Positions 8,824-18,157 of a DNA stretch of 64,000 bases are shown here, piece after piece; positions within the stretch are counted from its first letter, which is position 1, and each line of letters starts with the position of its first letter. The DNA is from Chitinophagaceae bacterium (GTDB taxonomy: Bacteria > Bacteroidota > Bacteroidia > Chitinophagales > Chitinophagaceae): the NCBI GenBank assembly GCA_016722465.1, contig JADKJC010000013.1, forward strand, positions 124,001 to 188,000. The letters run 5' to 3'. The position numbers and the translations under genes were made by a program. The notes below the pieces were generated by a model. The model did not search any database. It saw only the letters and a list, made by a program, of their open reading frames with translations, and was not told the origin of the DNA.

Positions 8824-9916
8824 CGAAGCCCATGCTTTCGGTCAATTACCATCAAGAATAATAAGAGACAGCAGGGCTTCTTATATAAGATGGTTACAGG
8901 ACGCATTAAATAAAATCACGGGATCTGATTTGAATGTTCATGGTGTGAAAGACCACCGTACAGTAAATGCCATTAAAAATTTTCAACGCAGCAGGGGGAT
9001 TGCAGTTAATGGTATTTCCAATCCTGAAACAGAGCTTGAAATTATGAATGTTGCAGGTGAATTAGGTTATGAAACTGGTGTGGTGGAAGGAATCGGGCTG
9101 GGGCTTGCAGTTTTTCAATTAGGTGTGGGTGTGGCTACAAGTGGTCACTTCAGCGTAAACTCTACGGTGGCAAGTTATGTACATCAAAGTCCTTCACCCA
9201 TTCCTTATAAATCAGCAGAACTCGATTTTAGAATATATGCTTGGAACCCACGTCCTCTTACAGGCGGTTGGGAAGAGTTTTGGTTTAAATTAACTTATCA
9301 ATATAACGGTAATGATTTACGGGTGGTAAAAGTGGAGGGATTGGTTAATAAATCAAGTAGCCTATACAGTTCTGATTTTTCAATCAGGTTTGAGCCAACA
9401 CAGTATAGTCATCCAAGTGATCCTATTGCGGAAATACGGTTTGATATTACGGGTGAATGGAATCCAGTTGGAAGGGGAGATGTTTCATTAATAAACAGTA
9501 AAATGTATGTGAAAGCAGATGGCAGCTATCCAAGAATATTTGTAGATTCAGAAGAGGAGTGGGTAACTGCAGACCGCTTCTATGCAATTAAAGCACTAGT
9601 ACCTACCGCACCATATATTCCCTCAACACCGGCACCTTCATTGCCTTCAACTCCAACTCCATCAATACCGGCAGGTACATCTATTCCTTCAACAATATTA
9701 AGAAGAGGTGCAAAGGGAGAGCTGGTAAAAAGGTTACAAAGAAATATTGCCAATTGGGCAAGAAGAAATAGCCAGCCTTATATTTTAAAGGATGATGGAG
9801 ATTTTGGAAGAAATACAGAAACAGCAGTAAGGGCATTTCAAAGATGGGCGCGATTGAGAAGTGTAGATGGTATTGTTGGCTCAGGCACCTGGGCAGCGTT
9901 GGCAGTTTTTAATTAA
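8798..9916 (+). CDS. Protein with two peptidoglycan-binding domains, no signal peptide
   Basis: The 372-aa product carries a PG_binding_1-type repeat at residues 25-80 (WLQDALNKITG, TVNAIKNFQRSRGI) and a second at 300-372 (LRRGAKGELVKRLQ, TETAVRAFQRWAR, GIVGSGTWAAL). A beta-rich middle domain (about 110-255) of unknown family and a Pro/Ser/Thr linker of PSTP-type repeats lie between. The domains bind bacterial cell wall. No Sec signal precedes the first domain, which starts almost at the N-terminus, so export would need another route. It overlaps the amidohydrolase gene and is followed 36 nt later by the M20 peptidase gene. Confidence 0.85.
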   Translation: MWGNYKQDSEAHAFGQLPSRIIRDSRASYIRWLQDALNKITGSDLNVHGVKDHRTVNAIKNFQRSRGIAVNGISNPETELEIMNVAGELGYETGVVEGIGLGLAVFQLGVGVATSGHFSVNSTVASYVHQSPSPIPYKSAELDFRIYAWNPRPLTGGWEEFWFKLTYQYNGNDLRVVKVEGLVNKSSSLYSSDFSIRFEPTQYSHPSDPIAEIRFDITGEWNPVGRGDVSLINSKMYVKADGSYPRIFVDSEEEWVTADRFYAIKALVPTAPYIPSTPAPSLPSTPTPSIPAGTSIPSTILRRGAKGELVKRLQRNIANWARRNSQPYILKDDGDFGRNTETAVRAFQRWARLRSVDGIVGSGTWAALAVFN

Positions 9917-9952
9917 TAAAATTATTTTTTGTTAAAATAGGTTTGTACAAGT

Positions 9953-11377
9953 ATGTTTCCAGGCGTTAGAAAATATTATGGTGATGATGAAACATTTAAT
10001 GATGCTAACCAGTTACAATTTTCTAATATCCCAAAAATTATTGCAGAGCTTTCCACCTTCATAAGTTTTGCCAGCATCAGTGCAGAAACAAAGTATAAAA
10101 AAGATATTGTTGACTGTGCTGAATGGATTGCCCGTCACTTATCTCAAAGTGGGATGCAGCATGTAAAGGTAATTAACACAAGTAAACATCCTATTGTATT
10201 TGGTGAATGGATGAATGCACCAGGAAAGCCAACGGTGCTTATTTATGGCCATTACGATGTGCAGCCTGCAGACCCGTTACAGCAATGGGATACAGCTCCT
10301 TTTAAAGCAACCGTAAAAGGGGATTATATTTTGGGAAGGGGCGCAAGCGATGACAAAGGGCAAATATTTATTCATATCAAAGCGATTGAATCCATCCTGC
10401 AAGAAACAGGAACGCTGCCGGTGAATGTGAAATTTTTAATTGAAGGGGCTGAGGAAATTGGAAGTGTTGCGCTAAAAGATTTTATTACCGCCAACACCAG
10501 CATGTTACAATGCGATGCAGCAGTAGTATCTGATACAAAAATGGCAGGGGTTAATACTCCTGCCATTACCTGTTCGCTAAGAGGTTCATTAAATGCAGAG
10601 GTATTTTTACAAAGTGCTGCAACAGATCTTCATTCCGGAACTTTTGGAGGAGCGGTGCCGAATGCAGCTTTTGTTGTAAGCCAGTTTATCAATAGTCTTT
10701 ATAATAAAGATGGAAGTATTGCCATTGCTGGTTTTTATGATGATGTAAAAAATGTAACTCCTGCAGAACGGAATTTTATTGCTGTAAATGCACCGCCTGG
10801 CAACAGTTTATTGAAAGATGCAGGTGTATTGTCTGCATGGGGTGAAAAGAAATATACGATACATGAACGTACAACCATCAGGCCTTCCCTGTCTGTAACA
10901 GGTATTACGAGTGGTTACCAGGGCGAAGGGGTGAAAAATATAATACCGGCAAGGGCTTCTTTAAAACTTAACCTGAGGCTGGTGCCTTACCAGCGTCCGG
11001 AAAAGATAAAGGAATTGCTAAATGGATTTATACAAACGGCAATACCTTCTTATATAAAAGTAACAGTTGAATACAGCGCCCTCAGCAATCCTGTGCTGAT
11101 GCCTGTGAATAACAAATTTATAACTGCAGCGGTTAATGCATATAAAACTGTTTTTAAAAACAAGGTGAGAATGATTGGTTCAGGCGGCACTATTGCAGCA
11201 GTAGATCACCTCTACTCCTTTTTAAAAGTGCCTGTTGTATTCATGGGGTTTGCACAGGCAAGCGATAATATGCATGCACCCAATGAAAAAATGTATTTGC
11301 CAAATTTTTTTAAAGGGATAAATGTATGCAGGCTGTTTATAAAAAATATCTCATCGTTTTATTACGAGGCAAATTAG
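9953..11377 (+). CDS. M20 family metallopeptidase (dipeptidase-like)
   Basis: The 474-aa protein has the M20 metal sites in order: LIYGHYDVQPADPL, GRGASDDKGQ, EGAEEIGS, a dimerisation domain beginning near LHSGTFGG, and the closing GSGGTIAAVDHL and NMHAPNE. This is the CNDP-like dipeptidase branch, which cleaves small peptides with a di-zinc centre. There is no signal peptide, so it probably acts in the cytosol. Its place between a wall-binding protein and a PLP enzyme suggests peptide trimming within the cluster's pathway, which is inference. Confidence 0.9.
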   Translation: MFPGVRKYYGDDETFNDANQLQFSNIPKIIAELSTFISFASISAETKYKKDIVDCAEWIARHLSQSGMQHVKVINTSKHPIVFGEWMNAPGKPTVLIYGHYDVQPADPLQQWDTAPFKATVKGDYILGRGASDDKGQIFIHIKAIESILQETGTLPVNVKFLIEGAEEIGSVALKDFITANTSMLQCDAAVVSDTKMAGVNTPAITCSLRGSLNAEVFLQSAATDLHSGTFGGAVPNAAFVVSQFINSLYNKDGSIAIAGFYDDVKNVTPAERNFIAVNAPPGNSLLKDAGVLSAWGEKKYTIHERTTIRPSLSVTGITSGYQGEGVKNIIPARASLKLNLRLVPYQRPEKIKELLNGFIQTAIPSYIKVTVEYSALSNPVLMPVNNKFITAAVNAYKTVFKNKVRMIGSGGTIAAVDHLYSFLKVPVVFMGFAQASDNMHAPNEKMYLPNFFKGINVCRLFIKNISSFYYEAN

Positions 11378-11423
11378 CATGAAGGCAAATTTTTTATACA
11401 GCTAACTGATTTATATAACTGCA

Positions 11424-12521
11424 ATGCCTGATTTTACTTCTTCATTGTACCTTGGTATGCACCACAGCGCTGCAGAGTTGGAGCAATTGCAACAACTTAC
11501 CACTGGTGTGCCTGCTGCTTTATATGAAACAAGATCCGCAAAAAAACTGGCTTCGGGAGTGGCAGCCATGCAGCGGCTTGATGAAGGACTTACAATGCCT
11601 TCCACATTGCATATTTACCACGACCTCTATGTTTTATTAGCTCAATGTAATGTTGTTGTTTTTGTTGATAAAGAAGTGTACCCCGTATCAAAGTATGGCA
11701 TTGAAAAATTATACCTCTCTAAAAAAACAATTTACTATTTTAACCATAATGATGCAGCAAGCCTTGACGAGCTTATAAAAAAACATACCGGCAATGCTTT
11801 GCCAGTAATAATTACTGATGGCTGGTGTACTTACTGTGGCAAGCCTGCGCCATTAAATATGTATATTGAAATATTAAGACCTTACAATGGTTATTTAATT
11901 GTTGATGACACACAGGCATTTGGAGTATTGGGAACCACAACAGGTAAAAACACTTACGGTAAAGGAGGTGGTGGTATTTTACAATGGCTTAACACCGGTA
12001 AAAAAAATATAGTAAGTATTACTTCGCTTGCAAAGGCTTTCGGTGTCCCACTGGCGGTGATAAGCGGTGACAAAATATTTCTTGATGCCTATAAAATGAA
12101 CAGCGAAACGATGCTGTATTCAAGCCCTGTAAGTACGGCGCATTTAATTGCAGGGCTTCATGCACTGGATATTAATAAACGGGATGGCAGTACTAAAAGA
12201 AATAAACTTTTGAAAAATGTATTACTTGCCCGCCATTTACTAAAGATTGCAGGCGTATTTATCAACGGCGGAATTTTTCCAGTACAATCTATTCCTTTCA
12301 AACGGAGGACAGATGCAGAATTCACTCACCGGTTTTTAAAGAGAAATAAAATAGAAACAGTTTTAACTGAAGGCCATTCAAAAATACCTTCAGTTACTTT
12401 TGTTATTACCTGCAATCATTCAGTAATTGATATTCAAAGACTATGTAATTATATTGAAAAGGTATTGGGAAAAACTATTTTGCATCATTTATCTCCAGCC
12501 AGTATCCATCAGGGTCTTTAA
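11424..12521 (+). CDS. PLP-dependent aminotransferase / alpha-oxoamine synthase-like enzyme
   Basis: The 365-aa product has fold-type I PLP features. VDDTQAFGVLG supplies the Asp that contacts the pyridine nitrogen. SITSLAKAFGVP carries the probable Schiff-base lysine near residue 205. This resembles 8-amino-7-oxononanoate synthase and 2-amino-3-ketobutyrate ligase. The N-terminal region is divergent, so the substrate is not predictable. It is the last gene of the sigma-54 cluster, 46 nt after the M20 gene. Its 3' end overlaps the convergent VOC gene by 47 nt. Confidence 0.82.
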   Translation: MPDFTSSLYLGMHHSAAELEQLQQLTTGVPAALYETRSAKKLASGVAAMQRLDEGLTMPSTLHIYHDLYVLLAQCNVVVFVDKEVYPVSKYGIEKLYLSKKTIYYFNHNDAASLDELIKKHTGNALPVIITDGWCTYCGKPAPLNMYIEILRPYNGYLIVDDTQAFGVLGTTTGKNTYGKGGGGILQWLNTGKKNIVSITSLAKAFGVPLAVISGDKIFLDAYKMNSETMLYSSPVSTAHLIAGLHALDINKRDGSTKRNKLLKNVLLARHLLKIAGVFINGGIFPVQSIPFKRRTDAEFTHRFLKRNKIETVLTEGHSKIPSVTFVITCNHSVIDIQRLCNYIEKVLGKTILHHLSPASIHQGL

Positions 12522-12930
12522 AATAAATTTGATCTACACCATCCACCCGGTGTGTTACTGCGTATTTTTCCCCCCGCCAGTTTTCGTACTCAATGTTATT
12601 TTGCTTCAATACAGCGATGAAATCTTTTAATGAAGCAACCGAAAAACAAAGATGCCCATTCTTGTCATGGGCAGTAATGGCAGCAGCACCCTGTATCAGG
12701 TGCAAATGACTTTTTGGACCAATACTGAACCAGCTGTGCCTGCCATCATGAAAAGGCTCCGGTATGGTATCCAGGTGCAGCATGTTCTGGTAAAATGCAG
12801 TAGATTTTTGCAGGTTGTGTACATATACCGCAATATGGTTGAGAGTGGGATGGATTGGCTGTGCAGATGAAATATTACCGGTTAAGGGAAGTATAATTAT
12901 AATATAGAAAAACCTGGTTACTTTTTTCAT
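12475..12930 (-). CDS. Exported VOC (glyoxalase/bleomycin resistance fold) protein
   Basis: I start the gene at the ATG at 12930, because it gives a clear signal peptide (MKKVTRFFYIIIILPLTG...SSAQ). The 151-aa product then shows one VOC module pair: HIAVYVHNLQKSTAFYQNML, HLCFSVASLKDF and a final YFKDPDGYWLEIND with the typical Glu ligand. The family includes glyoxalases, dioxygenases and resistance proteins, and the substrate cannot be told. The signal peptide is unusual for VOC enzymes, but such exported forms occur in Bacteroidota. A terminator hairpin just upstream belongs to the preceding protease gene. Confidence 0.82.
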   Translation of the reverse strand: MKKVTRFFYIIIILPLTGNISSAQPIHPTLNHIAVYVHNLQKSTAFYQNMLHLDTIPEPFHDGRHSWFSIGPKSHLHLIQGAAAITAHDKNGHLCFSVASLKDFIAVLKQNNIEYENWRGEKYAVTHRVDGVDQIYFKDPDGYWLEINDAK

Positions 12931-12990
12931 GGTTTTTTTAATTTGATAGACGATGCAGTAATTTAATTTTTTTACCGGGTTCAAAGAATA

Positions 12991-13019
12991 AATATCCCGG
13001 CTGCAAGGGCCGGGATATT
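12991..13019 (-). terminator. Terminator of the subtilisin-like protease gene
   Basis: AATATCCCGGC and GCCGGGATATT form an 11-bp stem around a 7-nt loop. On the minus strand it is followed by a T-rich stretch, 27 nt past the protease stop codon. Confidence 0.7.
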
Positions 13020-13045
13020 ACACTAAAACACAGAGATCATTTTTA

Positions 13046-15616
13046 TCAATGCTGAACAATAATCTTATACGATTTCCATTCAGTGCCATCAAAAATGCGA
13101 ACAGTGTACACATCATTTCTTAATTGATCAACCGGTAGGATGATTCCGTTCGGGGTTCCTTTTTTATAGGTTCTGCTCATTACTTTTGCGCCCATTTTGT
13201 CTGTAATCTCTACCAATTGAATATTTGTTTGGTCCAATGCCTTACCTGCAACCGCATCAAGCTGTTCGATCTTAATGACAGTACTGGCAGGATTAGGAGC
13301 AACCCTGTAGTACATTGGCCCGCCATATCCCCAGGCAACCCATCTCGAAGCCACAATATTGTTTATACCACAGGCAGAGAAATATAACCTTATATCCCCA
13401 GTGGAAGGGTAAGAAGATGGTGAACGTAACACCACATAACTGCCACCATTACCCCCATATAAGTAAGTCCAGGCAGAAGGCGGTGTGTTAGGCCATCCCC
13501 ATACCAGGTTACTGATGCCCGGGTAATTTGCAAGATTGACAGAGTAGGTGGATGGGTAATTTAAGGGAACCATCACGTAGCCTGATAACTGCACTTCGTA
13601 GTTGTTATACCCACCTGCCCGTACGCCAGACTTTGTATATGTTTTTACTACACCACAGGCTGTAACAGTAGCAGTTAAATTAAATGTGCCGATACCGGTT
13701 TTGGTAACCGTACAACTGGCCCCGCTGCCACTAACAGTTGCAACTGCTGTGTTGGAACTTGACCAGCTGATAGCTGAGCCGACAGGAGCACCGGGTATTG
13801 AAAAAATATCTGAAACACATACCAGCGCTGGCCCGTAAATAATATTGGTGGAAGTAACCTGCGACAATGCCGCAAAAGCATTCACTTTGCCATAACCCAA
13901 TTCCGGGCTCCAGCAATTGCTGTAAGTATAGCCCCCCACTTTATCAGCTGAACTGGTAAGTATATCAAATACCTGTTGTTGTGTAAGGCCATTGTTGACT
14001 GATAAAACTAAGGCAGCAACGGCTGCAACCTGTGGACAGGCGGCTGAAGTTCCACCAAACCTCATGGTGTAGGAAAGATAGTTCGTTCCACTGGCCGGAA
14101 CCGTTTCACCAACCGTGCCAAAGCAGGTGCTTTGCCAGGGGTTATACCCATAGTTGCCAGCATTGTCAATCGTCCATACTTCGCCATGTTCATTGGCAAT
14201 GCCGCCACTAAGCGGCGGAAAGCCGCATTGGTAATAAGCTGGTGGAAAAGCCCTGTGAGAAGGGGCAACAATATCGATGATCTGGTTATTAGGGCTTGCA
14301 GGATTACTGGTGGGGCTATAATCAGCCTGGGCATTGTACCGATCGCTTGCACCAACACTCAATACGCCACTCACCATTGCATTGGCAGGAAAATGTACAA
14401 TGCCATTATATCCAACCGTATGCCTGGCATTGTTACTGGCTGCAAATGCAACCACGCAGCCCAATCCACCACGGCCCTGTGTGGTGGCCCTTTGGAGTGC
14501 CTGCACAATTACGGGGGAAAAATTGGGGTTGTCTGTATCAAACGAAAAACTGCAGGAAAGCACGTGGGCGCCGTGTTGCCATGCAAAATCAATAGCGCTT
14601 GCATTGCCATCAAAGCCTGCGCCGCCAAGTGTACTCATTACTCTTATGGGCATAATTTTCACATTGGGTGCAATGCCGCTGATGCCTTCGCCATTATCTT
14701 GTGTGGCCGCTATAATGCCGGCACAGGAGTTGCCATGTTTGTCACCAATCGTAAGATTCGGGCTGGGGTCATTGGGGCTTTCCCCTGCACTCGTCATAAA
14801 ATTTGATCCGTTCAATCTTACCTGCCTTGATGCCGGCAGATCAGGGTGGTTGGCGCTTATACCATCATCCAGCACTGCTACTATAATGGAGCTGCTTCCC
14901 TTTGTGATATCCCAGGCATAAGAAGCTTTAATATCTGCTCCTGCTGTACCTGAATGATTTTCTATTGGGTTAAATACCTGGCCGGTATTGCGCAGGTAAT
15001 ACTGATTGTTAAAGAAGGGGTCATTCGGAATATACTGATCAGCAATTTGCGGTGCGATAAAATTCGGGTGAGAATATAAAACTTTTCCGCTTTCCTGTAT
15101 CTTGTTGGCAACATCGCAGGCATCCATACCAAATGGTATTTTTACCACATAATAAAACCCGGAAAATTTTACGATATCCGTTCTGCTCAGACCCTGTTCT
15201 GCAAGTATCTTTTCTATCGGTTGCAGTTTCAGTGGTTCAATAATAATTTCATCATAATAATATACTTTCTGTTCCTGTACTTTGTAACCTTTTTTTACCA
15301 ATACATCGCTGCGTTTCAGCAATACATCAATATCTGTTTCGGCTGTTGCAGAAAACAGTGCCACATTTGAACGTTCCCATTTGATACCGGCCAGTTTTTT
15401 CTTTTGCTGCAACGATGCAAGGAGTGTTTTTCCTGTGGTAGCATCGCTGAATGTAACAATATACTCACCCGGAATTTCCCGGATAAATATTTTTGTAGAA
15501 AAGCCGTAATAGAATTTTTCGTCTTTACCTTTTTCACGAAAGCTGTAAAAAACCAGGAAAGCGAATACCAGTAAACCTGTGGCCAGAAGCCTGCTTAATT
15601 TTTTTTTCATGATCAT
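13046..15616 (-). CDS. Secreted subtilisin-like (S8) serine protease with T9SS sorting domain
   Basis: The 856-aa precursor begins with a signal peptide (KKKLSRLLATGLLVFAFLVF). A propeptide of about 190 residues follows. The S8 catalytic domain has Asp in VAVLDDGISANHPDLP, His in GDKHGNSCAGIIAA and Ser in GGTSAACPQVAAVAAL. A Ser/Thr-rich beta-sandwich comes next, then a C-terminal type A sorting domain (YRVAPNPASTVIKIEQ ... DVYTVRIFDGTEWKSYKIIV). It is exported by Sec, then carried across the outer membrane by T9SS, and should degrade proteins outside the cell. The start could also be the ATG at 15610. A terminator lies at 12991-13019. Confidence 0.93.
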   Translation of the reverse strand: MIMKKKLSRLLATGLLVFAFLVFYSFREKGKDEKFYYGFSTKIFIREIPGEYIVTFSDATTGKTLLASLQQKKKLAGIKWERSNVALFSATAETDIDVLLKRSDVLVKKGYKVQEQKVYYYDEIIIEPLKLQPIEKILAEQGLSRTDIVKFSGFYYVVKIPFGMDACDVANKIQESGKVLYSHPNFIAPQIADQYIPNDPFFNNQYYLRNTGQVFNPIENHSGTAGADIKASYAWDITKGSSSIIVAVLDDGISANHPDLPASRQVRLNGSNFMTSAGESPNDPSPNLTIGDKHGNSCAGIIAATQDNGEGISGIAPNVKIMPIRVMSTLGGAGFDGNASAIDFAWQHGAHVLSCSFSFDTDNPNFSPVIVQALQRATTQGRGGLGCVVAFAASNNARHTVGYNGIVHFPANAMVSGVLSVGASDRYNAQADYSPTSNPASPNNQIIDIVAPSHRAFPPAYYQCGFPPLSGGIANEHGEVWTIDNAGNYGYNPWQSTCFGTVGETVPASGTNYLSYTMRFGGTSAACPQVAAVAALVLSVNNGLTQQQVFDILTSSADKVGGYTYSNCWSPELGYGKVNAFAALSQVTSTNIIYGPALVCVSDIFSIPGAPVGSAISWSSSNTAVATVSGSGASCTVTKTGIGTFNLTATVTACGVVKTYTKSGVRAGGYNNYEVQLSGYVMVPLNYPSTYSVNLANYPGISNLVWGWPNTPPSAWTYLYGGNGGSYVVLRSPSSYPSTGDIRLYFSACGINNIVASRWVAWGYGGPMYYRVAPNPASTVIKIEQLDAVAGKALDQTNIQLVEITDKMGAKVMSRTYKKGTPNGIILPVDQLRNDVYTVRIFDGTEWKSYKIIVQH

Positions 15617-16162
15617 TGATTTTTAGATGACATATAATTTTTCATTGCAGGGCATAAACATTTTGTTCCTTAAACAGGGGACAGCGTGTTTATCGCAGGA
15701 ATTACAGGGTAAAGGGCAGGTTAAAATAACAGCACAACCTTACTGCTTTTTTTGAATTGACCCGGCAGCAGGCAATGAGATGCCGCAGCATGGAATAAAA
15801 ACAAACACAGCAGTAAAAGCATATTTAATGTATACAGTAGCTATATCATTTGGTGTAACTGTTATCCAGGGTTTCTTCCTGTCAAATTCTTTGTCACAGG
15901 GTTTTAATAATTCAGGATACCTGGATTACAGCTTATGCATTTAGCAACCCGGAGTACTATTGAACTGGAAGTTTGGTTAACTAAACAGGTACAAATTATA
16001 CATTTGTTTTTTCATTTGCAATACCCCGAAAGGGGAGTTTTTCTCTTTTTTTTTGTTCAATCATTAAAGCGCTTATAACTGCGGTTGTTCCTGTGTTCTT
16101 TCTACGTTTGTATCTTTCGGTATGCAGCTCCTTTTTTTCAACTACTTTTACGGCACATTTTT
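15617..16162. other. Intergenic region between divergent genes
   Basis: About 546 bp without a believable gene. It must hold the divergent promoters of the protease and the HipA-like gene, but I found no clear TAnnTTTG element. A short CCCC-GAAA-GGGG hairpin with a following T-run is at 16024-16046. It resembles similar hairpins elsewhere in the window more than a terminator, because no gene ends there. Confidence 0.5.
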
Positions 16163-16939
16163 ATGCCTGCACCAGCTATCAGAACCGTTACTGTCACCCG
16201 TTACGTAACACCTTTACGGGAAGGGGGCTCACTGCCAGCTATTGCAGAAGCGGATGATGGCTTTTTATATGTGCTTAAATTCCGGGGAGCCGGGCAGGGT
16301 ATTAAGGCATTGATAGCAGAGATCATTGGTGCTGAATTGGCCCGCAAACTTGGATTGAAAATTCCCGAAATCGTATTTGCCAACCTGGATGCAGCTTTTG
16401 GCCGTACAGAACCGGATGAAGAGATACAGGATTTATTGAAGGCAAGTGTAGGCACCAATCTGGCACTGCATTATCTTTCCGGTACCATCAGTTTTGATCC
16501 TGTTGTAACTAAGATCGATGCGGTATTGGCATCAAAGATCGTATGGCTGGATGCGCTCATCATGAATGTAGACCGAACTGCCCGTAACACCAATATGCTG
16601 ATGTGGCAAAAGGAACTCTGGCTCATTGATCATGGTGCAGCTTTATACTTTCATCATTCCTGGGCAGATCCTGCAGCGCAGGCGCAAAAACCTTTTGTGC
16701 AGATAAAAGACCATGTACTGCTGCCTTATGCTACACAGTTAGCGGAAATAAATGAGTCATTAAAAACGATACTTACGGAAGCTGTTGTAAGTGCAGTAGT
16801 GGATGCGGTGCCTGATGATTTTTTACAATGGGGCGATGGGGTTGGCGCTGACCAGCTCCGCCGGGGATATAAAGATTTTATCAATACCCGTATCAAAAAT
16901 GCAGACCAGTTTGTAAAAGAAGCCAACGATGCCAGGTAA
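16163..16939 (+). CDS. HipA-like kinase-fold protein (HipA_2 family)
   Basis: The start at 16163 (MPAPAIRTVTVTRYV) removes an unlikely hydrophobic extension of 26 residues. The 258-aa product resembles the short HipA-like family: YVLKFRGAGQG near the N-terminus (nucleotide-binding Lys), WLDALIMNVDRTARNTNML as the catalytic loop with Asp and Asn, and LWLIDHGAALYFH as the metal-binding Asp. It lacks the full-length HipA N-subdomain. The end overlaps the DUF3037 gene by 11 nt. The pair is a known gene neighbourhood, and whether it works as a toxin-antitoxin or a protein kinase module is not established here. Confidence 0.82.
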   Translation: MPAPAIRTVTVTRYVTPLREGGSLPAIAEADDGFLYVLKFRGAGQGIKALIAEIIGAELARKLGLKIPEIVFANLDAAFGRTEPDEEIQDLLKASVGTNLALHYLSGTISFDPVVTKIDAVLASKIVWLDALIMNVDRTARNTNMLMWQKELWLIDHGAALYFHHSWADPAAQAQKPFVQIKDHVLLPYATQLAEINESLKTILTEAVVSAVVDAVPDDFLQWGDGVGADQLRRGYKDFINTRIKNADQFVKEANDAR

Positions 16940-17315
16940 ACTACTATATGAATATGCGGTCATCCGGCTGGTGCCCAGAGTGGAAAGGGAAGAGTTCCTG
17001 AACCTGGGCATTGTTTTCTTTTGCAAGCAAACAGGTTTTCTTAAATGCCTGTACAATGTAAATGAAGAACGCATAGCTGCATTTTGTAAGGAAATAGATA
17101 TTGCACATCTCAAATCAAACCTGGAATCTTTTTGCAAAATCGCTGCTGCCAATGCAGATGCAGGGCCTATTGCCAAATTAGATACCCCTTCCAGGTTCCG
17201 TTGGCTCACCGCCATCCGCAGCACCATTTTACAAACTTCCAGGGTACATCCCGGCCTTTGCAGTAATGAAGCAGAAACCTTGCAAGGATTATATCAGAAA
17301 CTGGTGCTTTATTAA
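16929..17315 (+). CDS. DUF3037 family protein
   Basis: The 128-aa product (LLYEYAVIRLVPRVEREEFLN, LGIVFFC, then an alpha-helical half with RFRWLTAIRSTI) matches the small DUF3037 family. It overlaps the HipA-like gene by 11 nt, so both are made together, and DUF3037 proteins are often found next to HipA-like kinases. No catalytic residues are apparent. A binding partner or regulator of the kinase is a reasonable guess. Confidence 0.8.
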   Translation: MPGKLLYEYAVIRLVPRVEREEFLNLGIVFFCKQTGFLKCLYNVNEERIAAFCKEIDIAHLKSNLESFCKIAAANADAGPIAKLDTPSRFRWLTAIRSTILQTSRVHPGLCSNEAETLQGLYQKLVLY

Positions 17316-17473
17316 GCAATATTTAAGAAGGTAGATTTAAGATTGGGCCACGTTTCAGCATCCTTTTCCTAATTAATATCATTCCTCCTACTAAGCATAC
17401 TCATGGTTTTGGCTTTATTGCAACAGTACTTTTATAGGTGAAAAAAGTTTAGTTCACACTAAAATATACTGTT

Positions 17474-18058
17474 ATGAAACGCTTACTCATATTGATTTTT
17501 TTAATACCCTCTTTTGGGTTGCTGGCTCAAAAATGGGAAAAGAACTACGATTTTGTGGACGATTGTACCTGCGGCCTCTCCAAGGTGAAAAAAGACAATA
17601 AAATCGGTTATGTAGATAAAGATGGTAAAGTGATCATCCCGTTGGAATATGCCGAAGGGCTTACGTTTAATGAAGGAGTGGTAGCAGTAAGGAAGGGCAG
17701 CAAATGGCTGTACATTGATAGTACAGGTAAAGCAGTTACCGAAGCCATTTTTGATGATGCCATGAGTTTTGATGGCGGTATTGCCGTAGCATCAAAAGAC
17801 GGTCTGTATGGCTATATCAGCAAAACCGGCGAAGTGATTATCCAGTTCCAGTTTTCCAATGCAAGGAATTTTACCGAAGGATTGGCACCTGCAACCAATG
17901 TCAAAGGCTTTTGGGGATACATTGATAACAAAGGCAGTTGGGTAATAAAACCACAATACGATTTTGCCGACAGTTTTGCAGGTGGCGAAGCCAAAGTGAT
18001 GAAGGCAAACAAATCATTTTATATAGATAAAACGAATAAAGTGCTGCGTCAGGAATAG
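17474..18058 (+). CDS. Exported WG-repeat protein
   Basis: The 194-aa protein has a signal peptide (MKRLLILIFLIPSFGLLAQ). It is followed by six WG-type beta repeats spaced about 24-30 residues apart (KIGYVDKDGKVIIPLEY, KWLYIDSTGKAV, LYGYISKTGEVII, FWGYIDNKGSWVIKPQY). WG repeats are found in many Bacteroidota envelope proteins of unknown role. It ends in a TAG 39 nt before a strong bidirectional terminator. Confidence 0.88.
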   Translation: MKRLLILIFLIPSFGLLAQKWEKNYDFVDDCTCGLSKVKKDNKIGYVDKDGKVIIPLEYAEGLTFNEGVVAVRKGSKWLYIDSTGKAVTEAIFDDAMSFDGGIAVASKDGLYGYISKTGEVIIQFQFSNARNFTEGLAPATNVKGFWGYIDNKGSWVIKPQYDFADSFAGGEAKVMKANKSFYIDKTNKVLRQE

Positions 18059-18096
18059 GGCAGCCATTACCGATGTTTTTAATTTTGAGCATTTGT

Positions 18097-18141
18097 AAAA
18101 CAAAATGGCCCCGGTGAGCAAGCCGGGGCAGTTTTGTTTTT
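18097..18141. terminator. Bidirectional terminator
   Basis: AAAACAAAA plus GCCCCGG pairs with CCGGGGC plus TTTTGTTTT around an 8-nt loop. It lies between two convergent genes ending at 18058 and 18158 and has an A-run on one side and a T-run on the other. Confidence 0.85.
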
Positions 18142-18157
18142 AAAGTACCAGTAATAT

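Noticed and set aside
16024..16046. Hairpin with T-run as a terminator
   Set aside because: The stem is only 4-5 bp and no gene ends nearby; it fits the palindrome family better.
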